64,000 nt of DNA from an uncultured Tidjanibacter sp. (GCA_944326085.1 CALVCL010000001.1:1-64000); one strand, 5' to 3'. Numbered from the stretch's first letter, positions 7,978-17,258 are shown. The notes: generated by a model not told the origin, from the sequence alone. Program-made: numbers and translations.

Positions 7978-8439
7978 TTACCGGAGCAGCGACGCACAAT
8001 ACAGCACATGCCTGCGCAGCGGATGCCCTTCAGGAAGCGCCGGATGGTCAAACTCCTTCACACGTTCCATTCCTATCTTTTGCATCACTCTTTCCGAGGG
8101 TTTGTTCTGCAGGGCCGTAAACGACCACACCCTGTCGAGCGACAGTTCCTCGCGTGCAAACCGCAGACATTCCGCGGCCATTTCCGGAGCATATCCGCGT
8201 CCCCAGAATTCGGGCAGCAAACGCCATCCGACTTCTATTCCGGGGGCGAAATCGACCGCAAAATCGAAGCCATGCAACCCTACAAAGCCCACAAACCGAC
8301 CGCTTCCGCGCTCCTCGACAGCCCACAAGCCATACCCGCATCGTTCCATTTCGTCCTTTATCCTTGCGAGAAACGCCTCTGAAGCATTACGGTCGAGCGT
8401 CGATGGGAAATAACGCATAACCCTTGCATCGGCATTCAT
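7978..8439 (-). CDS. GNAT-family N-acetyltransferase (RimJ/RimL-like)
   Basis: This 153-residue protein has the acetyl-CoA-binding fold of GNAT enzymes that acetylate amines or protein N-termini. Visible are GRFVGFVGL (beta strand 2-3), VGWRLLPEFWGRGYAPEM (motif A, with the Q/RxxGxG-like pyrophosphate loop given here as FWGRGYA) and ALQNKPSERVMQKIGM (motif B). It resembles RimJ/RimL-type Acetyltransf_3 proteins that modify small acceptors. It is convergent with rimM. The acceptor is unknown. Confidence 0.88.
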   Translation of the reverse strand: MNADARVMRYFPSTLDRNASEAFLARIKDEMERCGYGLWAVEERGSGRFVGFVGLHGFDFAVDFAPGIEVGWRLLPEFWGRGYAPEMAAECLRFAREELSLDRVWSFTALQNKPSERVMQKIGMERVKEFDHPALPEGHPLRRHVLYCASLLR

Positions 8440-8801
8440 TCTGACAAATTCCCCGACAAGTCCTCTGCTGTTTTGCCCCCGTTCCGACAGACCTGCGGCA
8501 AAAGATAAAAATGCCTGCCGATTGTTAAGTTTTTGTTAAATTTTCATCTTCATACGCATCTTTTTCCTACACGTTCTTTCCCTCAAAAACAGCTTTTTTA
8601 CCTCATTTATACATAAGCAAATTTTTGTACCTTTATTTTCTTATATTGTTGATATTCAGCGACAAAAACTCTCTCATATGTATTCCACATGGATACATCC
8701 ATTTCGTCTAACAATGAATGGAGTACCTTTGCCTAAAAACCTCCAAATGTCAAAAATATTTTCGCTTCCCATCGTTCTTGCATTTATATGATTACTCAAA
8801 T
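8440..8801. other. AT-rich intergenic stretch, left flank of the R-M island
   Basis: I see no gene in these 362 bases. Base composition drops sharply in GC from about 8500 onward, marking the start of the foreign-looking R-M segment. A weak minus-strand promoter-like TATCTTTTG (8507-8499, one base too long for TAnnTTTG) could serve the GNAT gene. No inverted-repeat ends or target duplication are obvious. Confidence 0.5.
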
Positions 8802-9734
8802 TTAACGAGGTCCTAAAAATTTATCTCCATTAAGATGAATCATATGGTCTGGCATATCAGCAATCCATACTTCCGTTTCCCAAGCCAGCTGTTCGGAAAA
8901 TTTCTTAAATGTTTGAAAATCAAGAAAAGCAGTCACGTATATTTTCCCAGCAGTGACTCTACTCGTCATAGATTTTATTTCCAATATCCGTTTGGGATCC
9001 ATTGGCCCAACGGATGTAACTGATTCCACAAAATAAATCCAATTTTTATCTTCACGGTAAAGAACTACATCCGGCATTTTGTCGTGTAAAGTAATCTCAA
9101 AACCAAGTTGGGACAACTTATCTACATCTTTTACCATATCTTTTTGGATTGTATCACCAACATATAAACATTCGGAATTAGGTGCAAAACGGGGAGCAAA
9201 TTCCTCTATAATTGCTTTCTGCAATTGATTATGTTTTCCAGGGCTAAATGTGAAGTCCTTATTGTTTATCTTAATAGGCATCTTCTGCATCTTTTTCTTG
9301 GAAGCATAAATATTAGACAAGCTATCATGTCGTGTTAGAAAAAGGGATAAAGAAGCATTTTCTTCACACAAACATCCCTCATTCTCATTCATATCTTGAA
9401 TCACTTTTAGAAACTCGTTTGTTATACGATAGCGATAATTAGGACTATTCGTTGCTTTCCCATTGTCTTCAATTAAAGCTGCTGTTCTAAATGGATGCAT
9501 CGCTTGTTTACGAAAAGTCTCCCTTGAATTTTCAGCATATATTACACTATAATTCTCACCAATAAAAGCTATTATATCATGAATCCGAACCCAATCATTT
9601 GTTGCCTGAGAACACGGAGTATCCTTTTTTAATTTTGCCATTGCTAACAGAGCTAAACAGCAGAGGGTGCTTTGCTGTTTAGTAGGCATATTTACCTGTT
9701 CCAAAAGCTGTTTAGCTAAATCTAATTTATCCAT
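8802..9734 (-). CDS. Type II restriction endonuclease, BsuBI/PstI family
   Basis: This 310-residue protein matches the BsuBI/PstI family, whose characterised members cut CTGCAG. The N-terminal half is helical. The catalytic C-terminal domain carries PGKHNQLQKAIIEEFAPRF, YVGDT, a KMPDVVLY segment and FVESVTSVGPMDP (the PD...ExK-like core), then AWETEVWIADMPDHMIHLNG, a very conserved family end. The start overlaps the methylase stop by 13 bp, so translation is probably coupled. Low GC relative to neighbours points to horizontal acquisition. CTGCAG specificity is inferred from family only. Confidence 0.9.
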   Translation of the reverse strand: MDKLDLAKQLLEQVNMPTKQQSTLCCLALLAMAKLKKDTPCSQATNDWVRIHDIIAFIGENYSVIYAENSRETFRKQAMHPFRTAALIEDNGKATNSPNYRYRITNEFLKVIQDMNENEGCLCEENASLSLFLTRHDSLSNIYASKKKMQKMPIKINNKDFTFSPGKHNQLQKAIIEEFAPRFAPNSECLYVGDTIQKDMVKDVDKLSQLGFEITLHDKMPDVVLYREDKNWIYFVESVTSVGPMDPKRILEIKSMTSRVTAGKIYVTAFLDFQTFKKFSEQLAWETEVWIADMPDHMIHLNGDKFLGPR

Positions 9735-11188
9735 TTGCTTAAAATTTTGTTACAATTCACTACTGACAACTCTTTGTGCATCAAATCCCGACCCATTTCT
9801 TCTATTACTGTTCTTTCCGGTATAGGCATCTGATTGATTTCTGTCGAATTTACTTGAGTTGAGCCATTCATTATCCTATAATAGCTATCATAGAGAGTAG
9901 AATTCAATAACACATACAATCCATAAGTAACGCATGGCGAATCACACTTTATGAAATTGACCTTGTTTTGCGTACTGATATAATCAAATTGCGAATATTT
10001 TTGCTTCAAGTATATGCCACATTGCAATCTTCTTTCTTCTTCTTTTGAGGTGAATCGCTTTACTAATAGGTAATCGCTATTTTTTTGCAAAAAACCGTTT
10101 CTTTCGGTTTTAATCACCTCGCCTTCTTTGCCTAACGGCCACACTACTTTACCTTCCCTAATATGTTGGGAATAAAGCAGTGGATAAGCCCCCTCTTCAA
10201 GTTTATCTCTAAGGACTTCTTTTGTTCTAAAATCCACAATGATACCAGTTTGCATTTTCAATCCGATTTCAGGAAGCGTTCTGTGGAAATTATTTATCAC
10301 ATGAAGCACGTTTGCATCATCCTCATTTGTAACAAGATAAACAAACTGGTTTTTTGCAACAACCGTATCATATGAGGTCTTAAAATGCTTAATATCTGAA
10401 AAATCAGATGTGGATGATGTTGTTATGTTGATTGATTCTGGAGCAACTGTTGTTTTCCGAATTTTTATAATAATTGTTTCTTGTAAAACAGATTCTCCAT
10501 TAAACACTTTATCACGGCTATCAAAAAGATGAATGTCCGTAATTACACAATTATCAAATAAATACTCTCTAAATTTTTTGAAATATGCACCTGATGTCCA
10601 AGAACGTGGAACAATATATACCAATTCTTGTCCCTGCTTCAAATTATAGATACCCATTGCCCAAAATAAGAAATACAAGTTAGGCGCACCATGACATACA
10701 CTTGGCATGGCTTTAGCTTCGTTTGCATCTTTAAGTATTTTCAAATACGGAGGATTCCCTATAACATAATCGTAAATATTCTCATTGTCTTGAAATAATG
10801 AATTTATGCCAAATGGCTGTGATGTTATATAGTTCTCATTCTTAATTATATATGAAACATCTGCCTGTTCCATAATAACAGACATATTCTTTTCCAATAA
10901 TGGTAAGACTATATTGTCTGTTTCATAGCAGGTAATATGTATATGCCCTTGATACCCGTTTTCAACCAATCGCTGAACAACGGCAGCAGAAAGAATGCCA
11001 GTTCCCGCACCGGCATCCAATATTTCAATATTAGGTTTAGACAAATCAAAGTTGAACAAAGCGGCCATAAATTTAGCTGTAGTCAAATTCGTAAAGAATT
11101 GCCCATACTTTTTCCGTTTGTCTTTCGGTACTGAAGCAATAAAGCTATCAGTATTCTCAATAATCTGACCTAACATATTATTTCTCAT
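9722..11188 (-). CDS. N6-adenine DNA methyltransferase of the R-M system
   Basis: This 488-residue methylase should modify the adenine in the site cut by the adjacent nuclease. It shows SAM-binding motif I (DAGAGTGILSAAV, near residue 60) and the adenine-specific catalytic motif NPPY near 145, in the I-before-IV order of gamma-type adenine methylases. A long C-terminal half presumably recognises the target. An N-terminal KKYGQFFTN segment is typical of BsuBI/PstI-type methylases. It overlaps the upstream controller gene by 11 bp and the nuclease gene by 13 bp, placing methylase before nuclease in one operon. Confidence 0.92.
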   Translation of the reverse strand: MRNNMLGQIIENTDSFIASVPKDKRKKYGQFFTNLTTAKFMAALFNFDLSKPNIEILDAGAGTGILSAAVVQRLVENGYQGHIHITCYETDNIVLPLLEKNMSVIMEQADVSYIIKNENYITSQPFGINSLFQDNENIYDYVIGNPPYLKILKDANEAKAMPSVCHGAPNLYFLFWAMGIYNLKQGQELVYIVPRSWTSGAYFKKFREYLFDNCVITDIHLFDSRDKVFNGESVLQETIIIKIRKTTVAPESINITTSSTSDFSDIKHFKTSYDTVVAKNQFVYLVTNEDDANVLHVINNFHRTLPEIGLKMQTGIIVDFRTKEVLRDKLEEGAYPLLYSQHIREGKVVWPLGKEGEVIKTERNGFLQKNSDYLLVKRFTSKEEERRLQCGIYLKQKYSQFDYISTQNKVNFIKCDSPCVTYGLYVLLNSTLYDSYYRIMNGSTQVNSTEINQMPIPERTVIEEMGRDLMHKELSVVNCNKILSKWIN

Positions 11189-11387
11189 CCTTTGTATTAT
11201 CGGCTATCAAGTCCTTAAGTTCTACAGATAACAACTGAGCTATTACGTATAGTGTCGCAAGATTTGGCTGTTGCCTATTGCAGCAATAAGCATTAACAGT
11301 ACTGAAACTCTTACCCAGTTTTTTTGAAAGCCATGTTTGGCTGATACCTTTGTCTTCCAATATACTCTTTATGCAATTTAGCTTCAT
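11178..11387 (-). CDS. Small HTH regulator, probable R-M controller protein
   Basis: This 69-residue XRE/Cro-type helix-turn-helix protein has a QTWLSKKLGKSFSTVNAYCCNRQQPNL recognition region (quoted in part here as SFSTVNAYCCNRQQPNL) followed by a short C-terminal helix. Its size and position first in the operon, before methylase and nuclease, match controller (C) proteins that delay nuclease expression when an R-M system enters a new host. It overlaps the methylase start by 11 bp. Binding sites were not identified. Confidence 0.8.
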   Translation of the reverse strand: MKLNCIKSILEDKGISQTWLSKKLGKSFSTVNAYCCNRQQPNLATLYVIAQLLSVELKDLIADNTKDEK

Positions 11388-11653
11388 ATTTTTATTGTGT
11401 ATAGCACTGCAAATTACTATTTATATTTTAAGCAACCAAAAATGCTGTATGCTTATTTTAGCTTTATACTTGATTAAGAACACATCTATCTTGTTTTAAT
11501 TGTACCTTTATTGTTTCACATATTGGATAATACGCTTGTTTTCAAAAGGAAGTAATAATTCCCCGACATGCCTTTCATGCCATTCGCCGGCCACAAGACG
11601 CGGCGTCACCAAACATGCCATTGCCATAAACCCCATAAACCAGAAAAAACAAA
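11388..11653. other. Intergenic right flank of the R-M island
   Basis: This stretch is AT-rich up to about 11560 and then returns to the GC level of the rest of the window. It must hold the promoter of the R-M operon on the minus strand, but I find no exact TAnnTTTG. No gene or mobile-element end is visible. Confidence 0.45.
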
Positions 11654-11679
11654 CGGCGGCGTGTTGCAACACGCCGCCG
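11654..11679 (-). terminator. Terminator of the lipoprotein gene
   Basis: A perfect 26-bp palindrome is followed on the minus strand by TTTGTTTTTTC. Confidence 0.8.
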
Positions 11680-11702
11680 ACATATCACTCTCAGCCGGCA
11701 GA

Positions 11703-12509
11703 TTAAATCTCCGCTATCTCTATCTCGCCCGGATATGTTCCGTCCACCACGAGCATCAGCAGAGGCCTCACGTAATATCCGCGCGGCTCGCCCACCTCGC
11801 GGCGGTAGACCATGTTAATCCTGCCGCCTATGTCCACCAGTCCCTCGACGCTGTAGCGCACCGCCCTGTCGGTCATGGGCTCCACGATGGCTATGACATA
11901 CTGCCTGTCGAAATCTATCGGCGTCGGCATGTTGCCGAGCACGGCCGAACGGCCGAACACGGCATCGAACCGCTCCTGGGTCGTGATGACGTTCGACAGA
12001 AGATAGTCCGAGGTGTAGTCGTTGCGCACGAAATAGTTGCGTCCCAGCACATAGGGCACCTTCGTTCCGAGCCATATGTCGAGAACGAACTCGCCGCCCC
12101 ACGCCTCGCCGTACATCACGCTGCTGCCCATCGACAGGCCATACACGCCGCTCTGCACGAGTTCGCAGTCCATGTCGCGTCCGAACGGGCCTGCCGAAGT
12201 CCCGTCGGGCATGGTGACGGAGTTGAAGCGCAGGTTTGCCGTTTCGCTCACTCCCGATATCACGGCATGCAGCAGGTCATACCGGCCCGACTCGAACTGC
12301 ACCGTCACGTCGCGCTCGGCGAATTTGCGTATCGCCGTCCGACAGTGCCCGTCGGTTACCGACACCTTCACCGGCAATGAGTCGGCGACAATCACCTCGC
12401 CGACCGGAATTCCCTCAGCACTTTCGCCTTCGTTTTCCGACTTACCCATCCTGTCGCACGCGGCAGCCACCATGCAGGCCAGCCCCAGCACAACCACAAT
12501 ACGTTTCAT
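11703..12509 (-). CDS. Exported lipoprotein of unknown function
   Basis: The 268 residues begin with a lipoprotein signal (hydrophobic stretch then VAAAC, lipobox Cys at residue 18), so the protein is probably anchored to the outer or inner membrane. An acidic linker (SENEGESAEG) follows. The N-terminal part (about 35-150) is beta-rich, and a second domain (about 170-268) holds FDAVFG, IDFDRQYVIAIVEPMTDRA and GGRINMVYR elements, vaguely like PrcB/protease-associated beta domains. That resemblance is weak. It is a single-gene unit with its own promoter and terminator. Confidence 0.7.
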   Translation of the reverse strand: MKRIVVVLGLACMVAAACDRMGKSENEGESAEGIPVGEVIVADSLPVKVSVTDGHCRTAIRKFAERDVTVQFESGRYDLLHAVISGVSETANLRFNSVTMPDGTSAGPFGRDMDCELVQSGVYGLSMGSSVMYGEAWGGEFVLDIWLGTKVPYVLGRNYFVRNDYTSDYLLSNVITTQERFDAVFGRSAVLGNMPTPIDFDRQYVIAIVEPMTDRAVRYSVEGLVDIGGRINMVYRREVGEPRGYYVRPLLMLVVDGTYPGEIEIAEI

Positions 12510-12570
12510 AAAACGAACCTGTCTCTTTTATTTTATTACAATTTCCGCTCTGCCGTACCCAAACGGCACA

Positions 12571-12578
12571 CAAATGTA
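12571..12578 (-). promoter_or_regulatory. -7 element for the lipoprotein gene
   Basis: Minus-strand TACATTTG is an exact TAnnTTTG match about 60 nt before the ATG. No clear -33 box. Confidence 0.55.
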
Positions 12579-12636
12579 AGCAATAAACTTTTGCCGCGCT
12601 ATATGCCGGCCGTAAAATCGGCTTTCTCCGGACTGA

Positions 12637-13845
12637 CTACCTCAATTTGTTTTTCTCGAAATGGGGTCCGACCTTCAGGTTGAAGAACAGCGCCGAGACA
12701 ACCGTCAGGCATGCTCCCGCGAAATAAGCCGTATCCATAGTGCTCACCTGCCCTATGTATCCCCCCAGAAGCAGGCCTGCACCTATGCCGACATCCCACG
12801 ATGTGAGGTATGTCGATGTGGCCGTACCCCTCTTGTTGTTCGGAGCGAGGTTCACGAACAGCGTATTGAAGGCGGGGAACATCGTACCGAAGCCGACTCC
12901 GAGCAGCAGCGCTATACCGAAGAACACATACTGCGCCGCGCCGGGCACGTTTTCCATCAGCCACCTGCAGCCCGACAGGCCGAAGAAGCAGCAGCACACC
13001 AGATAAATCCCGAACGATATTACAGCCACTATCCTTCCCTTGTCCACCTGCCTGCCGGAGAACATGCGCGACACGGCCATACCTACCGCCATCAGCGTGA
13101 AGAAGAGCCCCGTACCCTTCGTGATGCCTATCTGACGGGCATACATTGCGACATACGTTGTCGTCATGCCGTATGGTATCGACAGCAGCAGCAGGTCGAT
13201 GCCGGCCGGAATACCCTTCACAAGGAAGAAGCGGTCGAGCGATATCGGCTCCCTTTTCACCTGCGGTTTTACCGGCGCCTTTACGAGGCCTGCGCACACG
13301 AGTCCGAGGGTGCATGACGACAGCGACGCCATGAAGAGCACGTTGAAGCTCAGTCCGGCATCGTGCATGAAGAGCCCCACCATCGGGCCTATCGACATTG
13401 CGATATTGTTCGAGAGGCCGTAGTACCCCAGAGCCTCGCCGCGGCGCGAGGAGGGGGTGATGTCTATCACGAGCGTATTGCCCGACACCGTCACAGTGCC
13501 GAATGCAAGGCCGTGCGCCACGCGCAGTATAATGAACACCGCGAGGGTCCCCGCCACCATATAGCCGGCGAATATTGCGGTGAATATGGAGTATGCGAGT
13601 ATGTAAAGCGGCTTTCGGGCAAATGTGTCGAGAAGGTAGCCCGAGAACGGACGTATCGTCAGCGCCGCGATTGTGTAGCACGACAAAGCGAAACCCATCA
13701 TGGAACTTTGCGTATGGTACACCTCCGTAAGGTAAAACGGCAGCACCGGCATCAACATGTAAAATCCGAAGTAAAGCAAGAAGTTGGCTGCAAGTATCAG
13801 GCAGTAGCTCAGCGACACAAGCCGATCTTTTGTCATGACAGTCAT
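12637..13845 (-). CDS. Major facilitator superfamily transporter
   Basis: This 402-residue inner-membrane protein has about 12 hydrophobic helices. It carries the MFS signature between helices 2 and 3 (GFALSCYTIAALTIRPFSGYL with the DTFARKPLY loop) and a repeat-related stretch near GMAVSRMFSGRQVDKGRI in the second half. The fold resembles drug or sugar efflux carriers. The substrate cannot be read. It lies just beyond the terminator of the phage structural operon and is preceded by its own -7 element. Confidence 0.9.
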   Translation of the reverse strand: MTVMTKDRLVSLSYCLILAANFLLYFGFYMLMPVLPFYLTEVYHTQSSMMGFALSCYTIAALTIRPFSGYLLDTFARKPLYILAYSIFTAIFAGYMVAGTLAVFIILRVAHGLAFGTVTVSGNTLVIDITPSSRRGEALGYYGLSNNIAMSIGPMVGLFMHDAGLSFNVLFMASLSSCTLGLVCAGLVKAPVKPQVKREPISLDRFFLVKGIPAGIDLLLLSIPYGMTTTYVAMYARQIGITKGTGLFFTLMAVGMAVSRMFSGRQVDKGRIVAVISFGIYLVCCCFFGLSGCRWLMENVPGAAQYVFFGIALLLGVGFGTMFPAFNTLFVNLAPNNKRGTATSTYLTSWDVGIGAGLLLGGYIGQVSTMDTAYFAGACLTVVSALFFNLKVGPHFEKNKLR

Positions 13846-13891
13846 TTAAATCCCGCGCACGCGGAGTAAAACATCAATGTATGTTGAGCTG

Positions 13892-13899
13892 CAAAGGTA
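13892..13899 (-). promoter_or_regulatory. -7 element for the MFS gene
   Basis: Minus-strand TACCTTTG is an exact consensus match about 47 nt before the ATG at 13845. It sits between the phage operon terminator and the MFS gene, separating the two units. Confidence 0.6.
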
Positions 13900-13940
13900 G
13901 CCACAAAAGGGACACATTGTCCGCAGGGTGCAAAAAAAGT

Positions 13941-13969
13941 GGCCGTGCCGCAGGTATCGCAGCACGGCC
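13941..13969 (-). terminator. Terminator of the phage structural operon
   Basis: GGCCGTGC (13941-13948) pairs with GCACGGCC (13962-13969), and on the minus strand ACTTTTTTTG follows. It lies 20 bp after the connector-gene stop, defining the operon's 3' end. Confidence 0.75.
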
Positions 13970-13989
13970 GCAGGCCATGGTCACGCGCA

Positions 13990-14451
13990 TCACAGCACAA
14001 TTCCGCCCCTTATCGCAACCCTGTGCCTCACGTTCCCGCGCGGGTCGTATTCGGGATATTCGTCCGCGGAACCCTCTATGCGGCGGACGGCAGCATCAAG
14101 CAGCGCCTCCGCATCGGAACGCACCGCACTGCGCAGCCTGCCCACCGCATCGTTCTCCGCCGCATCGAAACACACGCCCGAGAAGCTCACCACGCCGAGC
14201 GCTCCCGTCCTTGCGGCCAGCGACGGCATCATGGCATACTTCACGAACATGGCCAGCGCCGGTTTCACATACTCCCCGAGCATCTCCGCATGCCTGCCCT
14301 CGGAGAGCGCCGCACACAGCTCCGTCCCGAGAACCGGTTCGATGTACTTGCACTGCGCGGCATACACCGCGCTTTCTCCGACCGTCACGCCCGCATCGCC
14401 GAATGCTGCGGCCGCTGCTTCGGCAGGCGACATTAAAAGTTTCATACCCAA
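13990..14451 (-). CDS. Phage head-tail connector-like protein (DUF6712/gp6 type)
   Basis: This 153-residue, mostly helical protein has AAQCKYIEPVLGTELCAAL followed by LGEYVKPALAMFVKYAMMPSL, the pattern of Bacteroidetes DUF6712 proteins, which resemble HK97 gp6-type connectors that join the portal ring to the tail. The assignment rests on pattern and on its place directly after the portal gene (28-bp gap). It is the last gene of the structural operon. Confidence 0.6.
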   Translation of the reverse strand: MGMKLLMSPAEAAAAAFGDAGVTVGESAVYAAQCKYIEPVLGTELCAALSEGRHAEMLGEYVKPALAMFVKYAMMPSLAARTGALGVVSFSGVCFDAAENDAVGRLRSAVRSDAEALLDAAVRRIEGSADEYPEYDPRGNVRHRVAIRGGIVL

Positions 14452-14479
14452 TCCTGTTATCCGTTCCGCCCGAGAGACA

Positions 14480-15763
14480 TCAGTCTATGTTTCTCATGGC
14501 ATACTTTGTTATCTGCGCTACGAAAAGCTGCTGCAATTCATCTTCGGGGTCGTACTCCAGCCCGTCGGCCTTTCGTGCTTCCCATACCTTCATGTAAAGG
14601 GGTTTGCTGCGTGTCGGGGGTCTGTTCACCACCGCCAGCGACGAACAGTCCTCGCCGAGTATCTCCGACATTACCCCCTTCACCGGCTCCAGCAGTTCGT
14701 CCTGGGCCGAGAGTATCACCGTATTCAGAGCCACCTCGTACTCGTGCAGGATACGTTCGGCATTGAACCCCGAGGAGTAGTCGAGCCCGCTGAGCGAGCG
14801 GAACCACGAATGGGCCACCACCATATCCGACGTCGACTGACCGTGCAGTTCCTTCCAGTCCCCTTCGTTCGAGGATGTTATCGGTATGTAGCGCGAGCTG
14901 TCTCCATCGCCGCACTCCTTAATCACGAACATCACCTGCCCCGGGTTTCCGGCAAAACGGGCCTCGGCACGCCTTACCAGCTCCTCGGCCTGCTCATCGC
15001 TGTCCACCCCGCCGTCGAGCAGCATCACTCCGGAGAGCTGGAATGAGTTGTCGAGCCTGCATATGTTCCAGCAATCGGTCTTGTAGGCTATCGCCGCCAC
15101 ATTCATGCCGGCTATGTACGACGGCACCCCGTAATGCACGAACATCGGTTCGTAGTTTCTGTAATGTATCGCCGCGTGGAGCTTACCGTCGGCCTTTTCA
15201 GCCATTCGGGGCCACAGCGGCAGCACTTCAGCCTCTTCCGGCCTGAACGCCCTCCAGTTGTGATGTATCATCACGCTCTCTCCGTCACGCCCCAGACGGC
15301 ACCGCGACGCATCCTGATGAAACAGTGCCAGGAAGCTGCCGCCGCTGTCCGTCACAACCTCCAGAAAGGCGTTCCCGAACAACAGCTTGTCGAGGGCGAG
15401 CTTACGCAGCACCTGCCTCAATGTTTCGCCGCTGCGGTTCACCCTTCCGATAAACTCCGGAAGCCTTGTCAGTCCGTCGCCATACGAAAAGCCCTTCCCC
15501 GCCACATAGTCGGCCTTGTCATTGATTATCCGCCTGTGTGCGGTAGAGCGCCTGTACATCAGCGACAGGGCCTCCGGCAGCATGTTGTCATCGCCCCAGC
15601 GCCAGAACTCACGTCCGGCCACGGGCGCCGCGGCACGGAACATGCCGTGCGTCTGGCCGCGCGGCACAAATATTTTCGGCACATATGCCGCATGCAGTTT
15701 GTCATTATCCATAATCATCTTCACAAAATCGTTCCACTCCCTCTCGGGATTACACCTCCTCAT
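14480..15763 (-). CDS. Phage portal protein
   Basis: This 427-residue protein is likely the dodecameric portal through which DNA enters and leaves the capsid. Recognisable are the N-terminal WGDDNMLPEAL and KADYVAGKGF elements, a core with KLALDKLLFGNAFLEVV and RYEP-like YRNYEPMFVHYG, and the long-helix region SSGFNAERILHEYEVALNTVI near residue 345-365, as in portals of Bacteroidetes siphophages. The ATG overlaps the upstream stop as ATGA; an inner ATG at 15718 is an alternative. It is full length and intact. No terminase gene is adjacent, which is unusual. Confidence 0.85.
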   Translation of the reverse strand: MRRCNPEREWNDFVKMIMDNDKLHAAYVPKIFVPRGQTHGMFRAAAPVAGREFWRWGDDNMLPEALSLMYRRSTAHRRIINDKADYVAGKGFSYGDGLTRLPEFIGRVNRSGETLRQVLRKLALDKLLFGNAFLEVVTDSGGSFLALFHQDASRCRLGRDGESVMIHHNWRAFRPEEAEVLPLWPRMAEKADGKLHAAIHYRNYEPMFVHYGVPSYIAGMNVAAIAYKTDCWNICRLDNSFQLSGVMLLDGGVDSDEQAEELVRRAEARFAGNPGQVMFVIKECGDGDSSRYIPITSSNEGDWKELHGQSTSDMVVAHSWFRSLSGLDYSSGFNAERILHEYEVALNTVILSAQDELLEPVKGVMSEILGEDCSSLAVVNRPPTRSKPLYMKVWEARKADGLEYDPEDELQQLFVAQITKYAMRNID

Positions 15764-16275
15764 TCCGGCACTGCACCGAGGAAAGGCCGCGAGAGCGACA
15801 CGTCTTCCGAACGCAGCGTCACCCTCACATACGGATTGCCGTCATACCCTTCCGATGTTTCCGACACCGCATCAGCAAGCCTCAAAGGACATTCCTCTCC
15901 GAACTCGGGCGACCAGCCTGCCAGCCACACGCCGCCCTCTGCCGTACGCACCAATGCCGCCACGCCCCCGCCCGATGCGGCGAGCCCGTCCACGGCTGCC
16001 GCCGCATCCCTTCCCGTACCGTGGAATGCGAACGACAGTTCGTGTACTATGCATGACATGGGATGCTCTCCGGAAACATACTGCCTGTAGGAGGCCGTAT
16101 CCTCGGCAAAGTCATACCTTGCGAAGCAGGCCCCCTTCCGCAGCACGACCTCCGTGTACCCGCCGGCTGCGGCATCGTACCGGCACGCCGTTATCCCTCC
16201 CACCGGCACGAGCCACACCTTCTCCACTCCGCCGGCCGCACCGACCGGCCCGCGTCCACAACCGACAAGTCCCAT
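15760..16275 (-). CDS. Phage tail tube-like structural protein
   Basis: These 171 residues fit a common Bacteroidetes phage structural family with a GGVEKVWLVPVGGI N-terminal strand, a central ELSFAFHGTGRDA strand-helix unit, a VRTAEGGVWLAGW segment and the end VSETSEGYDGNPYVRVTL. In related prophages the product is thought to be the tail tube protein; this is family-pattern inference. It sits between capsid (11-bp gap) and portal (4-bp overlap). The ATG at 16275 was chosen because upstream codons overlap the capsid gene. Confidence 0.6.
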   Translation of the reverse strand: MGLVGCGRGPVGAAGGVEKVWLVPVGGITACRYDAAAGGYTEVVLRKGACFARYDFAEDTASYRQYVSGEHPMSCIVHELSFAFHGTGRDAAAAVDGLAASGGGVAALVRTAEGGVWLAGWSPEFGEECPLRLADAVSETSEGYDGNPYVRVTLRSEDVSLSRPFLGAVPE

Positions 16276-16286
16276 AATCGGCCTGC

Positions 16287-17258
16287 CTACTCCTTGAAGG
16301 AAAACGAGATGAGTTCCGGCAGCAGGTAGTCGCATCCCGCCATGAATATTGCCCTCTGTCTGTTCTCCATGAGGTCGGGATTGTACCACATCCTCACCTC
16401 CGAGCCCGGGAAGTCGCCGGTATTCAACGCAAGGGCGAGGTTTCGTCGGTCTGTCAGCAGGATGACCGACGAGGCTATGTCGCCATACGTGCCGAGATAG
16501 CTGTCAATCTGCATGTTTACGAGCGGAATACCCTTGTACATCAATCCGCTGTGACCGCTTTGGCGTGCAAGATAGGCCGCCTCGTTGTCGGTCTGGTCGA
16601 GACAGTCCATATACGCCTCGTAAATATCTCCCGTGACAAAATAGGCGAGCTGCCCCTCCGCATACAACTGACGCAGCGCCAGCGGCGCCATGTTCCATAC
16701 CGACTGGAGAGAGCCCTGCACGGTCTCCGGCGATACAGCCGCGAACGTTTCGGCCGCCATCTCCTGCGACTCGATGTCGGACATTATCCTGTACAGCAGG
16801 CCGTCGAATGTGTTGAGTCCCGTTTCACGGGCCGTTTTGCCCAGCCACATCGTGGCACGCACGCTTTCCACCACAGCCTCCCTGAATATTGCGGTTTCGG
16901 CGGCTTCGAGTTCGGTACCCGTAAGGTCGTCGAGCTGCGTTATGGCGCTCTGTGCCAGACTGTCGTAAACAAGCGAGAAGTATTCGTCCGCCGAATAGCT
17001 CATTTCGGCCTTCACCCTGTGCAGGTCTATCGTCTTGGTGTACCTTTCGGTCTGCGGCGAGCCTACCCAGCCTGCCGCCGCATACTTGTGCAGCACATCC
17101 TCCGGACGATGCCAGAAATGAATTCTGGTCGGAACCGGCATGTTGTAGAGCACCTTTATGCCGAGTTTTTCGGCACCGTCGCCCGAAAATCCCGGACGGA
17201 AAAATATGTTCTCAAGCTCCTTGCCAAGATAGGTTTTGGAATTTTCAATCTTACTCAT
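16287..17258 (-). CDS. Phage major capsid protein
   Basis: This 323-residue protein is the probable shell subunit (HK97-like fold expected). It begins MSKIENSKTYLGKELENIFFRPGFSG, here noted only by its first motif MSKIENSKTYLGKELE, a start common among Bacteroidetes phage capsids. Later segments include the E-loop-like region with HKYAAAGWVGSP, TMWLGKTARETGLNTFDGL, and C-terminal YFVTGDIYEAYMDC, with GIPLVNMQIDSYL and VRMWYNPDLMENRQRAIF closing the P domain. It follows the protease gene, as expected for head maturation. An upstream ATG at 17285 is possible. The ORF is intact. Confidence 0.85.
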   Translation of the reverse strand: MSKIENSKTYLGKELENIFFRPGFSGDGAEKLGIKVLYNMPVPTRIHFWHRPEDVLHKYAAAGWVGSPQTERYTKTIDLHRVKAEMSYSADEYFSLVYDSLAQSAITQLDDLTGTELEAAETAIFREAVVESVRATMWLGKTARETGLNTFDGLLYRIMSDIESQEMAAETFAAVSPETVQGSLQSVWNMAPLALRQLYAEGQLAYFVTGDIYEAYMDCLDQTDNEAAYLARQSGHSGLMYKGIPLVNMQIDSYLGTYGDIASSVILLTDRRNLALALNTGDFPGSEVRMWYNPDLMENRQRAIFMAGCDYLLPELISFSFKE

